A stretch of 62,873 nt of DNA. Origin: an uncultured bacterium (GTDB lineage: Bacteria; Bacillota; Clostridia; Oscillospirales; Acutalibacteraceae). Made by a program: the position numbers and the translations under genes. Below the pieces are notes generated by a model, which did no database searches, had not been told where the DNA came from, and worked only from the letters and a program-made list of their open reading frames with translations. The DNA is taken from positions 1 through 62,873 of the forward strand of contig CASDTH010000012.1 in assembly GCA_949283655.1 (NCBI GenBank). Direction: 5' to 3'. Each line of letters opens with the position of its first letter. Position 1 is the stretch's first letter. Positions 54,846-62,834 of the stretch are shown piece after piece.

Positions 54846-54863
54846 AAGAAAAGGGGTATTGTC

Positions 54864-56195
54864 ATGGGGAAGTACACAAAGGAAGACATTCTCCGCATCG
54901 CCAAAGAACAGGACGTTAAATTCGTCCGGCTCCAATTCACCGATATCGTGGGGCAACTGAAAAATGTGGCGATCACCGTCCGGCAGCTGGAGAAGGCGCT
55001 TGATAATCAATGCATGTTTGACGGCTCCTCCATTGAGGGGTTTGTCCGCATTGAGGAATCCGACATGTATTTGCGCCCGGATTATGACTCGTTTGTGATT
55101 TTCCCCTGGAGGCCGCAGCTGGGCAAGGTTGCCCGCCTGATCTGCGATGTTTACCGCACAGATGGCCAGCCCTTTGAGGGCGACCCGCGCTATATCCTGA
55201 AACGGGCGATTCAGAAAGCGGCGGATATGGGCTACTCCTTCAATGTTGGCCCGGAGTGTGAGTTTTTCCTCTTTCACGTGGATGAAAACGGGAAGCCGAC
55301 CACCAAGACCAACGATGAGGGAGGATATTTTGACCTGGGGCCTGTAGACCTCGGCGAAAGCTGCCGCCGCGATATCTGCCTCGCGCTCGAGGAGATGGGC
55401 TTTGAAATCGAGGCCTCCCATCATGAGGTAGCGGAGGGCCAGCATGAGATCGATTTCAAGTATGATGAGGTTTTACCCACTGCGGACAATGTAATGACGT
55501 TTAAATATGTGGTGAAAACCTTTGCGCAGCAGCACGGCCTGCATGCCACATTTATGCCAAAGCCGATTTTTGGCATCAATGGATCCGGCATGCACACGAA
55601 TATGTCCCTGTTTAAGGATGGAAAGAACGCCTTCTATGACGAGACAGATGTTAACAACCTGAGTGCGACTGCTTACCAGTTTATTGCCGGCATCATGGCG
55701 CACATCAAGAGCATGACGGCGATTACAAACCCGCTGGTGAATTCCTACAAGCGGCTGGTGCCAGGCTATGAGGCGCCAGTTTATATCGCTTGGTCTGCGA
55801 AGAATCGCAGCCCTCTGATTCGCGTCCCGGCGGCACGCGGCGCGGGCACCCGTGTGGAGCTGCGCAGCGCCGACCCGGCTTGCAATCCCTATTTAGAGAT
55901 GGCTCTTTGCCTGCTGGCAGGCCTGGACGGTATTGAGAAAGGCATGACGCCTCCCCCCTCGACGGACTCCAACATCTTTCACATGACGCCGGAGGAGCGC
56001 GAAGCCGCAGGCATCGAGATGCTGCCCGGCAGCCTAGAGGAGGCGATCATGGCCTTTGAGGGCGATCCGTTTGTGATGGATGCGCTTGGCGAACACGTTT
56101 ACACCAAGTATCTTGAGGCGAAAAAAGCGGAGTGGGAGGATTACCGCACGAAGATTTCGCAGTGGGAGCTTGATAACTATCTGATTAAATATTAA
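54864..56195 (+). CDS. glnA: Glutamine synthetase type I
   Basis: 443 residues, the length of Firmicute GSI-alpha. Motifs: [30 protein letters not shown] (metal Glu), [20 protein letters not shown] (ATP site), [24 protein letters not shown]. No adenylylation-loop Tyr block, fitting feedback-controlled Gram-positive enzymes. It condenses glutamate and ammonia to glutamine. AAAGGGG before ATG 54864 sets the start. Regulation probably acts through the leader hairpin. Confidence 0.97.
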   Translation: MGKYTKEDILRIAKEQDVKFVRLQFTDIVGQLKNVAITVRQLEKALDNQCMFDGSSIEGFVRIEESDMYLRPDYDSFVIFPWRPQLGKVARLICDVYRTDGQPFEGDPRYILKRAIQKAADMGYSFNVGPECEFFLFHVDENGKPTTKTNDEGGYFDLGPVDLGESCRRDICLALEEMGFEIEASHHEVAEGQHEIDFKYDEVLPTADNVMTFKYVVKTFAQQHGLHATFMPKPIFGINGSGMHTNMSLFKDGKNAFYDETDVNNLSATAYQFIAGIMAHIKSMTAITNPLVNSYKRLVPGYEAPVYIAWSAKNRSPLIRVPAARGAGTRVELRSADPACNPYLEMALCLLAGLDGIEKGMTPPPSTDSNIFHMTPEEREAAGIEMLPGSLEEAIMAFEGDPFVMDALGEHVYTKYLEAKKAEWEDYRTKISQWELDNYLIKY

Positions 56196-56222
56196 GAGGA
56201 GCAGCAAAGGCTCCTCTGATCT

Positions 56223-56256
56223 CCCCGGCCGCAATGCTGTGGCCGGGGAATTTTTT
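56223..56256 (+). terminator. Terminator of glnA
   Basis: CCCCGGCC (56223-56230) pairs perfectly with GGCCGGGG (56241-56248), then AATTTTTT. A second hairpin, GAGGAG/CTCCTC, lies just before it. Confidence 0.9.
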
Positions 56257-56294
56257 ACCGGCGCAAACTATGATTCTGCGCATTGCGGCGCTTT

Positions 56295-56349
56295 TTTCGT
56301 CATTCCGCACAGAAATTGAAACAATTCTTTGACTGTCAGAATGACGAAA
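56295..56349. promoter_or_regulatory. Long dyad upstream of the SCP2-transketolase operon (candidate operator)
   Basis: TTTCGTCATTC (56295-56305) and GAATGACGAAA (56339-56349) are perfect 11-base inverted repeats with 33 bases between, holding an inner dyad near AATTGAAACAATT. The right arm ends five bases before the -35. A TetR site is the natural guess because the operon is followed by a TetR gene. Confidence 0.7.
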
Positions 56350-56354
56350 GCGCG

Positions 56355-56383
56355 TTGACACGCCCCTTGTTTTTTGGTAAAAT
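56355..56383 (+). promoter_or_regulatory. Promoter of the SCP2-aminotransferase-transketolase operon
   Basis: TTGACA (56355-56360), 17-base spacer, TAAAAT (56378-56383). The leader of about 120 bases includes GCGGGC-GAAA-GGCCCGC before AAAGGAGG. Confidence 0.88.
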
Positions 56384-56509
56384 AAGAAACAAATATTGAT
56401 ATAGAATAGTGTCTGCATCGTCAAGCGCTTCGGCATAAGCGGGCGAAAGGCCCGCATATGTTTCGACTGTGATAGAACGAGCACTCACTCGAAAAAGGAG
56501 GAAGGTACT

Positions 56510-57277
56510 TTGTTAACAACGACCGACACCAAGACCTTGGCGTACATCAACCTGTTCGGCGTTCTTGGCACGCTGGAAAACCTGTGCGCAATGGATCCCA
56601 ACGCAAGCGCGCTCCTGACCAATAAAAAGCCTATTTCGATCGGCTTTGAGGTCAAGGGCGGGCCGGCCGCCACGATTACCTTTAAGAATGGGCGCTGCCG
56701 GATGGAAGAGGGCATCGGCAAGTGCGATGTAAAGCTGCCCTTCAGCTCCTGTGAGAAGTTTAACGGCCTGATTGACGGCACAACCACACCGCTCCCCTCC
56801 AAGGGCTTCACGCACCTGAAATTCCTGCTCAAGAGCTTTGTGCCGCTGACGGATCTGCTCTCAAAGTACCTGCGCCCGGATGCGGAGGACATGAAGGATC
56901 CGGAATTCCGCGCGATCAGCACGCGCCTGACGCTCTATACGGCGGCAGTTGCCATCTCCCAGGTGGCGAACCACGATAAGAGCGGCATCTTCAGCACGGG
57001 CTTGATCCCCGACGGCGACATTGCGATGAACGTCAATGGGGATATCGGCGTGACCCTGCGTGTGCGCAACCACCACATGGTGACCATTAAGGAGCGCTGC
57101 GGCAAGGCACGCGCGGCAATGACGTTTGGCAACCTGGAGATCGCGGGGCAGCTGCTTCGCGGCGAGGTCAGCGCGATGGGCTGCATCTGCGACGGAAGTA
57201 TCGCTATGTGTGGCATGGTCAACATGATTGATAACGTCAACCGGATTTTGGACCGTGTGGCCCTTTATCTTGCCTAA
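56510..57277 (+). CDS. Tandem SCP2-like protein (putative lipid carrier), operon gene 1
   Basis: 255 residues from TTG 56510, behind AAAGGAGG. I read two SCP2-like halves: residues about 35-125 (ISIGFEVKGG, ATITFKNGRCRMEEG, CDVKLPFSSCEKFNGLIDG, LKFLLKSFVPLTDLLSKYL) and about 150-250 (AMNVNGDIGVTLRVRNH, ARAAMTFGNLEIAGQLLRGEVSAMGCICDGSIAMCGM). The pattern of a strand pair, a hydrophobic ExFxxLxxG helix and a final G-rich strand is the sterol-carrier fold. No signal peptide, so cytoplasmic. Lipid binding is inferred. The name SCP2 is by pattern, not a search. Confidence 0.72.
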   Translation: MLTTTDTKTLAYINLFGVLGTLENLCAMDPNASALLTNKKPISIGFEVKGGPAATITFKNGRCRMEEGIGKCDVKLPFSSCEKFNGLIDGTTTPLPSKGFTHLKFLLKSFVPLTDLLSKYLRPDAEDMKDPEFRAISTRLTLYTAAVAISQVANHDKSGIFSTGLIPDGDIAMNVNGDIGVTLRVRNHHMVTIKERCGKARAAMTFGNLEIAGQLLRGEVSAMGCICDGSIAMCGMVNMIDNVNRILDRVALYLA

Positions 57278-57292
57278 CTGGAGGTGGCATTT

Positions 57293-58555
57293 ATGAGCTT
57301 TAAAGTGAATACTTACGAAAAGAGCCGCGCTGCGTTTAACCGCGCGCTGAAAGTGATTCCGTCCGGCATTTATGGCCATCAGGGCCCGTCGGAAGGCTGC
57401 TATATCCCGAATGATGCTTTCCCGCTGTATTCCTCCCATGCGAAGGGCTCGCACTTTTGGGATGAGGACGGCAACGATTATATCGATTACATGTGCGGCT
57501 ATGGCCCCAACGTGCTGGGCTACTGCGATGAGGATGTCGATAAGGCGGCGCTTGCGCAGCTGAAAAAAGAGAACTGCGTGACGATTCCCTCCTCCGTAAT
57601 GGTTGATTTCGCGGAGCTGCTGGTGGATACTGTCGCCTCTGCGGATTGGGCTTTCTTTGCGAAAAACGGCAACGACGTGACCAGCCTTGCCGTGATGACG
57701 GCCCGCGCCGCAACGCACCGCAAGAAGATCGTATTCTTCAATGGCTATTATCACGGCGTTTCCCCTTGGACGCAGAAGCTGGATTATTCCGGCGTGCTGG
57801 AAGAAGAGGTCTGCAACAACCTCTATGTGGATTTCAATGACTATCCGGCGCTGGAGCAGCTCTTCTCAGACTATAAGGGTGAAATTGCGGGCCTGATCGC
57901 GCAGCCCTATATGCACGGCAACTTTAACGACAATTTCTTCCCGGATGAGGGCTATTGGCAGAAGGTGCGCAAGCTCTGTGACGATCACGGCGTTGTGCTC
58001 ATCATTGACGATGTGCGGGCAGGCTTCCGTATGGATCTGGCCGGCTCCGACCACTATTTCGGCTTTAAGGCAGACCTGATCTGCTTCTGTAAAGCGCTGG
58101 CAAACGGCTATAACGTTTCTGCCCTTTGTGGCCGTGAATCCCTCAAGGATGTCGTCAGCGGCATCACCTTCACGGGCAGCTACTGGATGAGTGCCGTACC
58201 GTTCGCAGCCGGTATCGCCTGCATTAATAAGATGAAGAAACTCAACACGCCCAAGCTCTTTGACGAGCTCGGCCGCGAGCTGACGACGGGCCTTGTCAAG
58301 GCCGGTCAGGAGCATGGCTTCCATCTGATTGCGTCCGGCATGCCGTCGCTGTTCTACCTGCGTATTGCGGATGATGATTCGCTGATGCTGCATCAGGAGT
58401 GGGTTGCCGATATGGTGCGCCGCGGCATCTTCCTGACCTCGCACCACAATCACTTCATTAACGCCGCGCTGACGCATGAGGATATTAACCGCACGATCGA
58501 GGTGGCGGAGGAGTGCTTCAAGATCCTTCGCAAAAACCATCCGGAGATCGACTGA
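57293..58555 (+). CDS. Class III PLP aminotransferase (glutamate-1-semialdehyde aminomutase-like), operon gene 2
   Basis: 420 residues. PLP Lys267 is in LICFCKALANGYN, the pyridine Asp in VLIIDDVRAGFR (239), the phosphate-cup KNGNDVTSLAVMTARAATHRKK replaces the usual NGTEA. KGSHFWDEDGNDYIDYMCGYGPNVLGY and FNGYYHGVSPW are also family marks. It moves or exchanges an amino group on a ketone or aldehyde. The last helices have a hydrophobic HNHFINAALT. Start ATG 57293 with GGAGG eight bases upstream. It is not near any heme gene, so a HemL role is unlikely. Confidence 0.88.
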   Translation: MSFKVNTYEKSRAAFNRALKVIPSGIYGHQGPSEGCYIPNDAFPLYSSHAKGSHFWDEDGNDYIDYMCGYGPNVLGYCDEDVDKAALAQLKKENCVTIPSSVMVDFAELLVDTVASADWAFFAKNGNDVTSLAVMTARAATHRKKIVFFNGYYHGVSPWTQKLDYSGVLEEEVCNNLYVDFNDYPALEQLFSDYKGEIAGLIAQPYMHGNFNDNFFPDEGYWQKVRKLCDDHGVVLIIDDVRAGFRMDLAGSDHYFGFKADLICFCKALANGYNVSALCGRESLKDVVSGITFTGSYWMSAVPFAAGIACINKMKKLNTPKLFDELGRELTTGLVKAGQEHGFHLIASGMPSLFYLRIADDDSLMLHQEWVADMVRRGIFLTSHHNHFINAALTHEDINRTIEVAEECFKILRKNHPEID

Positions 58556-58619
58556 TGAAACCCTGCATATAACCGCGCGCTGCGCGGCTGATGACCATCA
58601 ATAAAGGAGGAGTTTCCAA

Positions 58620-59489
58620 ATGCCATTAACAAAGCAGGAGTGGCTTGACCTGGAGGCAAAGGCCAACCAGCTCAGGCACACATGCCTGGATACCACGCTC
58701 ATGGCGGGCAGCGGCCACATCGGCGGCAGCCTGAGCTCAATGGATATCCTGACGGTGCTCTACTACAAGTACATGAATATCAAGAAGGAGGATCCGAACT
58801 GGGAGGATCGCGACCGTTTCATCCTCTCCAAGGGCCACATTGGTATCGGCTATGCCGGCCTTCTGTGCGACCTGGGCTGGAACGATCCGGAGCAGCTGAA
58901 AACCTTCAACCTGACAAATTCCAAGATGGGCGTCCATCTGGATTCCAATAAGGTTGTCGGTGTGGATGCTTCCACTGGCTCCCTGGGCCATGGCCTTTCC
59001 ATCGCGGTCGGCACCGCGCTGGCGGCCCGCGTTCAGAAGAAATCCTACATTACCTACTGCCTGCTGGGCGACGGCGAGTGCGACGAAGGCTCCAACTGGG
59101 AGGCTGCCATGTCCGCTGCGCAGTTTAACACCACTAATATGATTGCCTTTGTGGACCGTAACCGCCTGGAGATGGACGGCCCGACAGAGGACGAGATGAA
59201 GCTTGAGCCCTTTGCGGACAAGTGGGCATCCTTTGGCTTTGATGTCAAGGAGATCGACGGCCACAACTTCAAGGAGCTGTGCGACGCGATTGATTACGCA
59301 CTGGCGGCGACGGAGAAGCCGGTTATGATTATCTGCGACACCATCAAGGGCTGCGGCATTGATTTTATGGAGAATGATTTCAAGTGGCATTACGGTGCAA
59401 TTGACCAGGATATGCACGACAAAGCGGCTAAGAGCCTGGATGCCTATTACAAGAAGCGCATTGAGCGCGTTGAGAAGGAGGCGAAGTAA
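58620..59489 (+). CDS. Transketolase, N-terminal (ThDP-binding) subunit, operon gene 3
   Basis: 289 residues. His residues of the active site are in GSGHIGGSLSSMDILTVLYYKYM and FILSKGHIGIGYAGLL; the ThDP/Mg motif is GDGECDEGSNWEAAMSAAQFNTTNMIAFVDRN (G-D-G ... N). Half-length transketolases pair with a separate C-terminal subunit, here the next gene, two bases later. AAAGGAGGAG lies eight bases before the ATG. Confidence 0.93.
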   Translation: MPLTKQEWLDLEAKANQLRHTCLDTTLMAGSGHIGGSLSSMDILTVLYYKYMNIKKEDPNWEDRDRFILSKGHIGIGYAGLLCDLGWNDPEQLKTFNLTNSKMGVHLDSNKVVGVDASTGSLGHGLSIAVGTALAARVQKKSYITYCLLGDGECDEGSNWEAAMSAAQFNTTNMIAFVDRNRLEMDGPTEDEMKLEPFADKWASFGFDVKEIDGHNFKELCDAIDYALAATEKPVMIICDTIKGCGIDFMENDFKWHYGAIDQDMHDKAAKSLDAYYKKRIERVEKEAK

Positions 59490-59491
59490 CC

Positions 59492-60502
59492 ATGGCGGGA
59501 GGACTCGTTTATACGGCAGTCGGCTCCGAAGCGATGGCGACTGCGGAATATTACGGCAAGGCGATGTGTGATCTCGGCAAAGAGCATCCGGAAATCGTCG
59601 CCCTGACGGCGGATCTCGCCGGCTCCACCAAAATCGGCGTATTCCGCAAGGAGTTCCCGGAGCGGTTCTTCAACGTCGGCATTGCGGAGCAAAATATGTT
59701 CGGCATTGCGGCAGGTATGGCGAAGGCCGGCTTGGTGCCCTTTGTTTCCACAATGTCCGCATTTGCGACCATGCGCGTTGCCGACCAGATCCATGCGGAT
59801 ATCTGCTACCAGAATGTAAATGTCAAGATCATCGGCAGCCATGCCGGCACATCCTTTGGCCAGGCGGGCTCCACCCACCACGCGATCGTGGATATGGGCT
59901 GCCTGCTGACCTTCCCGAACATGACTTATATGTGCCCGGCGGACGGCATGGAGACTGTAAACGCGATCCGTGCCGCCTATGAGACGCCCGGCCCTGTCTA
60001 CATCCGTATCAACCGCGGCTTTGACCGACTGCTGTATGACAACACGGAATATGGCTTTGAGCTTGGCAAAGCGCATACCGTCCATGAGGGCACGGATCTG
60101 ACTGTGATCGCCTGCGGCTCTTGCGTGTATCAGGCATTGCAGGCTGCTAAGGCATTGGAAGCCTCTGATGGCCTGAAGATTCGTGTGCTGGATATGCACA
60201 CGCTCAAGCCCCTCGATGTGGAGGCGGTGCAGAAGGCAATCGTCGACACCCGCCGCATTATCACGGCGGAGGATCACAACGTGATCAACGGCTTGGGCAG
60301 CCAGGTTGCGAGCGTCATTGCTGATTTCGGTAAGGGCTGCGCATTTAAGAAGCTGGGCCATCCGGATAAGTTTGCGCCGATCGGCTTGCACGAAGATATT
60401 ATGTCCATGGTCGGCATTGACGCCAACGGGATCATAGACGCCATCCGCGAAGTCATGCATAAGGACTTTGAAGAGGACGATTCTTGGGATGACGAGGTGT
60501 GA
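59492..60502 (+). CDS. Transketolase, C-terminal subunit, operon gene 4
   Basis: 336 residues: a pyrimidine-binding domain (FFNVGIAEQNMFGIAAGMAKAGLVPFVSTMSAFATMRVADQI, with catalytic Glu) and a C-terminal transketolase domain (LDMHTLKPLDVEAVQKAIVDTRRIITAEDHNVINGLGSQVA). It needs the upstream subunit for the diphosphate side. A housekeeping transketolase elsewhere is probable but not visible. Tight spacing (two bases) and shared context tie it to the lipid-like proteins. Confidence 0.93.
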   Translation: MAGGLVYTAVGSEAMATAEYYGKAMCDLGKEHPEIVALTADLAGSTKIGVFRKEFPERFFNVGIAEQNMFGIAAGMAKAGLVPFVSTMSAFATMRVADQIHADICYQNVNVKIIGSHAGTSFGQAGSTHHAIVDMGCLLTFPNMTYMCPADGMETVNAIRAAYETPGPVYIRINRGFDRLLYDNTEYGFELGKAHTVHEGTDLTVIACGSCVYQALQAAKALEASDGLKIRVLDMHTLKPLDVEAVQKAIVDTRRIITAEDHNVINGLGSQVASVIADFGKGCAFKKLGHPDKFAPIGLHEDIMSMVGIDANGIIDAIREVMHKDFEEDDSWDDEV

Positions 60503-60505
60503 TGA

Positions 60506-61318
60506 ATGGCAATTACAAAAGATGATTTGTATTCCAGCAAAATCTTTCTGAACGCCGCGTTGCCGCTTGCGAAGGTGATTGCAGGAGACATCCCGAAGCT
60601 GGGCGATAAATTTAAAAAGACGCACGCAGTCATTCAGGTCAGCGCCCTGGATCCGGACAGCCCGGAGGGCAAGGTGGGCACGCACTTTGTTATCAACAGC
60701 GGCGAGTGGCTTGTGCATGCGGGCAGGCTGACGCGCAACCCGCACATTGAGCTGGAATTTCAGAGTATTCCTGCGTTGAACAAATTCTTCAAGGGGCAGA
60801 TGGGGCCGGATTGTATCCCGAAATTCCACCTGAAGGTGAAATATGTGCCGGATCTGATCTCCTTTGTAATGGTGCTGCTGAGAATGTCGAAGCTGCTCGG
60901 CGCAAGTGAGGCCCCGGAGGATGAGGCGACGAAGAAGCTGATGGTTAAGTGTTTCTTCTACTTGGTGACGAGCGGTATCAGCCAGCTTAACAAGGCTGGG
61001 CATGAGGAAATTCATCAGTGGGCGCTTCAAAGCCCGGATCGCGTTTACGCCATCGGGGTGGATGGCCATCCGGATGTTTCCGCTTACATTCGCATCAAAG
61101 CGGGCAACTCAAAGGCGGGCCGCGGCATCTATAAGCGTTCTCTGCCGTTTTTCAACATGCGGTTCCCGACGTTTGACGACGCGCTGGGCATCCTGCTCGG
61201 CACAGCGGATATGCTGGATTCGCTCAAAGCGGGTAAGCTGATTTTGGACGGCGCTCCGGAATTTGCGGGCCAGATCGGCAACTTTATGTTTGCAGTCGCC
61301 GATTACGCTAAGGGCTAA
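60506..61318 (+). CDS. Tandem SCP2-like protein (putative lipid carrier), operon gene 5
   Basis: 270 residues, three bases after the transketolase subunit. Two SCP2-like halves: about 30-130 (GTHFVINSGEWLVHAGRLTRNPHIELEFQSIPALNKFFKGQMG, KYVPDLISFVMVLLRM) and about 170-265 (VSAYIRIKAG, FFNMRFPTFDDALGILLGTADMLDSLKAGKLILDGAPEFAGQIGNFMFAVADYA). The second half follows the sterol-carrier rhythm well. It is not closely similar to gene 1, so the pair looks functionally different. Cytoplasmic. Confidence 0.72.
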   Translation: MAITKDDLYSSKIFLNAALPLAKVIAGDIPKLGDKFKKTHAVIQVSALDPDSPEGKVGTHFVINSGEWLVHAGRLTRNPHIELEFQSIPALNKFFKGQMGPDCIPKFHLKVKYVPDLISFVMVLLRMSKLLGASEAPEDEATKKLMVKCFFYLVTSGISQLNKAGHEEIHQWALQSPDRVYAIGVDGHPDVSAYIRIKAGNSKAGRGIYKRSLPFFNMRFPTFDDALGILLGTADMLDSLKAGKLILDGAPEFAGQIGNFMFAVADYAKG

Positions 61319-61320
61319 GT

Positions 61321-61350
61321 GCTCAAAAGGGGGGGCAGTTCCCCCTGAGC
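61321..61350 (+). terminator. Hairpin ending the SCP2-transketolase operon
   Basis: GCTCA/TGAGC outer and GGGGG/CCCCC inner arms start two bases after the last stop codon. A second, 12-bp hairpin CCGCCCGCGCGG/CCGTGCGGGCGG at 61386-61415 follows and leads into GTATTGTTT. One or both probably terminate the operon. Confidence 0.6.
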
Positions 61351-61557
61351 GTTTGGGTAAGATATTTTTCATGCCGAAACAGGATCCGCCCGCGCGGTCT
61401 TTTCCGTGCGGGCGGGTATTGTTTGGGCAGAGGGGAGTTCCCTCACCGGAGACGGGCCGCGAGGAGGCGGCTTAGGAGATGGAGAAGCAGCCGGCGGTAA
61501 ATGCGGCAGGAACGGCGCCTGGCGCAGAAATACAGCCGGAAAGGGGAGGTAGGCCGT

Positions 61558-62214
61558 ATGGAGCACGGCAGACAAAAAGAGAGGCAAAACCCATTTGAAA
61601 CCACTTCGCCCGCGCGCAGGCAGCGCATTTTTGACGCTGCCATCCATGAGTTTGCCACAAAGGGTTTCAATGCGGCCAATATCAACCGGATCGCCCGGGC
61701 GGCGGGTGTAAGCATCGGATCGATGTACAGCTATTTTTTATCTAAAGAGGATTTGTTTTTGCAGGTGATGGAACACTGCCTGCAAAGAATGTATCAGCTC
61801 CTCTCCAAGGTGAACCGGGAGAAGGGCGCGGTCAACGCATTCCGAGAAATGCTGTGCATTGCAAGGGATGCAGCCAGACAGTTCCCCGAGATGAATCAGA
61901 TCTATATGGATTGCTCCTCCCAAAGCTTGGTTAACCTTTCGGAGCAGCTTTCGCGCGATGCGGAGGCAATTACGGTGGAGCTATATGCGCAGCTGTTGGT
62001 GGAGGATCAGCAGGCTGGGCGTATCCGCCAGGATCTGGATATCTCCACAGCGGCTTTTATGATGGATAACCTAGTGATGATGTATCAATTCTCCTTTGTC
62101 TCTAATTATTACATGGAGCGCAAGAAATTGTTTCTTGGCGCCATGTCTTCAGAGAATGAGGAGGAAGTGATTGACGCCATGGTGGATTTTGTAGCAAGGG
62201 CGATACAGCGCTAG
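61558..62214 (+). CDS. TetR family regulator
   Basis: 218 residues from ATG 61558, eight bases after GGGGAGG. The helix-turn-helix is in RIFDAAIHEFATKGFNAANINRIARAAGVSIGSMYSYFLSKEDLF (about 20-65). The C-terminal ligand domain is hydrophobic (AAFMMDNLVMMYQFSFVSNYY), fitting a lipid or hydrophobic effector. It follows the SCP2 operon on the same strand and probably represses it at the dyad near 56295-56349; this is inference. Confidence 0.9.
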   Translation: MEHGRQKERQNPFETTSPARRQRIFDAAIHEFATKGFNAANINRIARAAGVSIGSMYSYFLSKEDLFLQVMEHCLQRMYQLLSKVNREKGAVNAFREMLCIARDAARQFPEMNQIYMDCSSQSLVNLSEQLSRDAEAITVELYAQLLVEDQQAGRIRQDLDISTAAFMMDNLVMMYQFSFVSNYYMERKKLFLGAMSSENEEEVIDAMVDFVARAIQR

Positions 62215-62258
62215 AGATTCGATTGCAGGGATTGAATACTGGATGTGGTTTTGTTTAG

Positions 62259-62286
62259 GCTCCTGCCTCTGATGCAGGGGCTTTTT
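62259..62286 (+). terminator. Terminator of the TetR gene
   Basis: GCTCCTGC (62259-62266) pairs with GCAGGGGC (62274-62281) and runs into TTTTT. Confidence 0.85.
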
Positions 62287-62320
62287 AACATCCAATTTTT
62301 AGAATTTACCATCCAGCTTT

Positions 62321-62385
62321 GTAGAGAATGGTCTTGACCGTTCCCTACATCCCCCTCCGGTAGGATCGGGTCTTGACCCGACCGG
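62321..62385. repeat. Two adjacent palindromes sharing GGTCTTGACC
   Basis: GTAGAGAATGGTC (62321-62333) / TT / GACCGTTCCCTAC (62336-62348) pairs at 12 of 13 positions including G-T; a second palindrome centred at 62373-62374 is TCGGGTC/TT/GACCCGA flanked by CCGG on both sides. Both share the GGTCTTGACC core with a two-base centre, like REP/BIME units. Confidence 0.6.
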
Positions 62386-62408
62386 AACATGCTATCATTT
62401 TCATTTGT

Positions 62409-62675
62409 GGCGCGGCCAGAAGGTTTCATTTGATTTTTAGTGAGTGCCTGATTTCGCTGTGCGCGACTATCTTCTCTTACTTCTGTAAGAGAAGATAGGA
62501 AGAGAAGCAGCCAAGGGGTTTCACCCCTTGACCCCGCGAACGGCCAGCGACGGCACTGATATGTTTTAGAAACTCTTTGATGTGTTCGGCGAGGCGCACA
62601 AAAACTCGACCGCTCACGCGGTCTCAAACAGTTTGTGCGCTCGCTTGCCTGCAAGCAGGCAAGTCCCCTCACGAG
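62409..62675 (+). repeat. Repeat family 1, copy 3
   Basis: The 5' part GGCGCGGCCAG ... TGCCTGATTTCGCTGTGCGCGAC closely matches copy 1. Helix 1 is CTATCTTCTCTTAC (62467-62480) with GTAAGAGAAGATAG (62485-62498), perfect and different from the other copies. Helix 2 is AAGGGG/CCCCTT. The compound stem GCGCACAAA/TTTGTGCGC (62594-62640) encloses GACCGC-TCAC-GCGGTC. The last hairpin CTTGCCTG/CAGGCAAG is followed by TCCCCTCACG. Confidence 0.75.
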
Positions 62676-62834
62676 CCCGCCGGGAATGTGTGGAGCCTGC
62701 CGCCGCTGGCCTACTGGTAGAGGGTTCCTCAGAGCAAGACTGAAGGCCTCGGGAAGTTCCTCCCGGAGCCTGTAAGTAATTCAGGGGCTCAAACGTAACG
62801 ATAGGCCCAGGCGGCAATTGATGCCGCTACCTGT

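Noticed and set aside
59447..61069. 540-codon open frame on the minus strand
   Set aside because: Antisense to the transketolase C-terminal subunit and the SCP2-like gene, both of which have clear motifs and ribosome sites.
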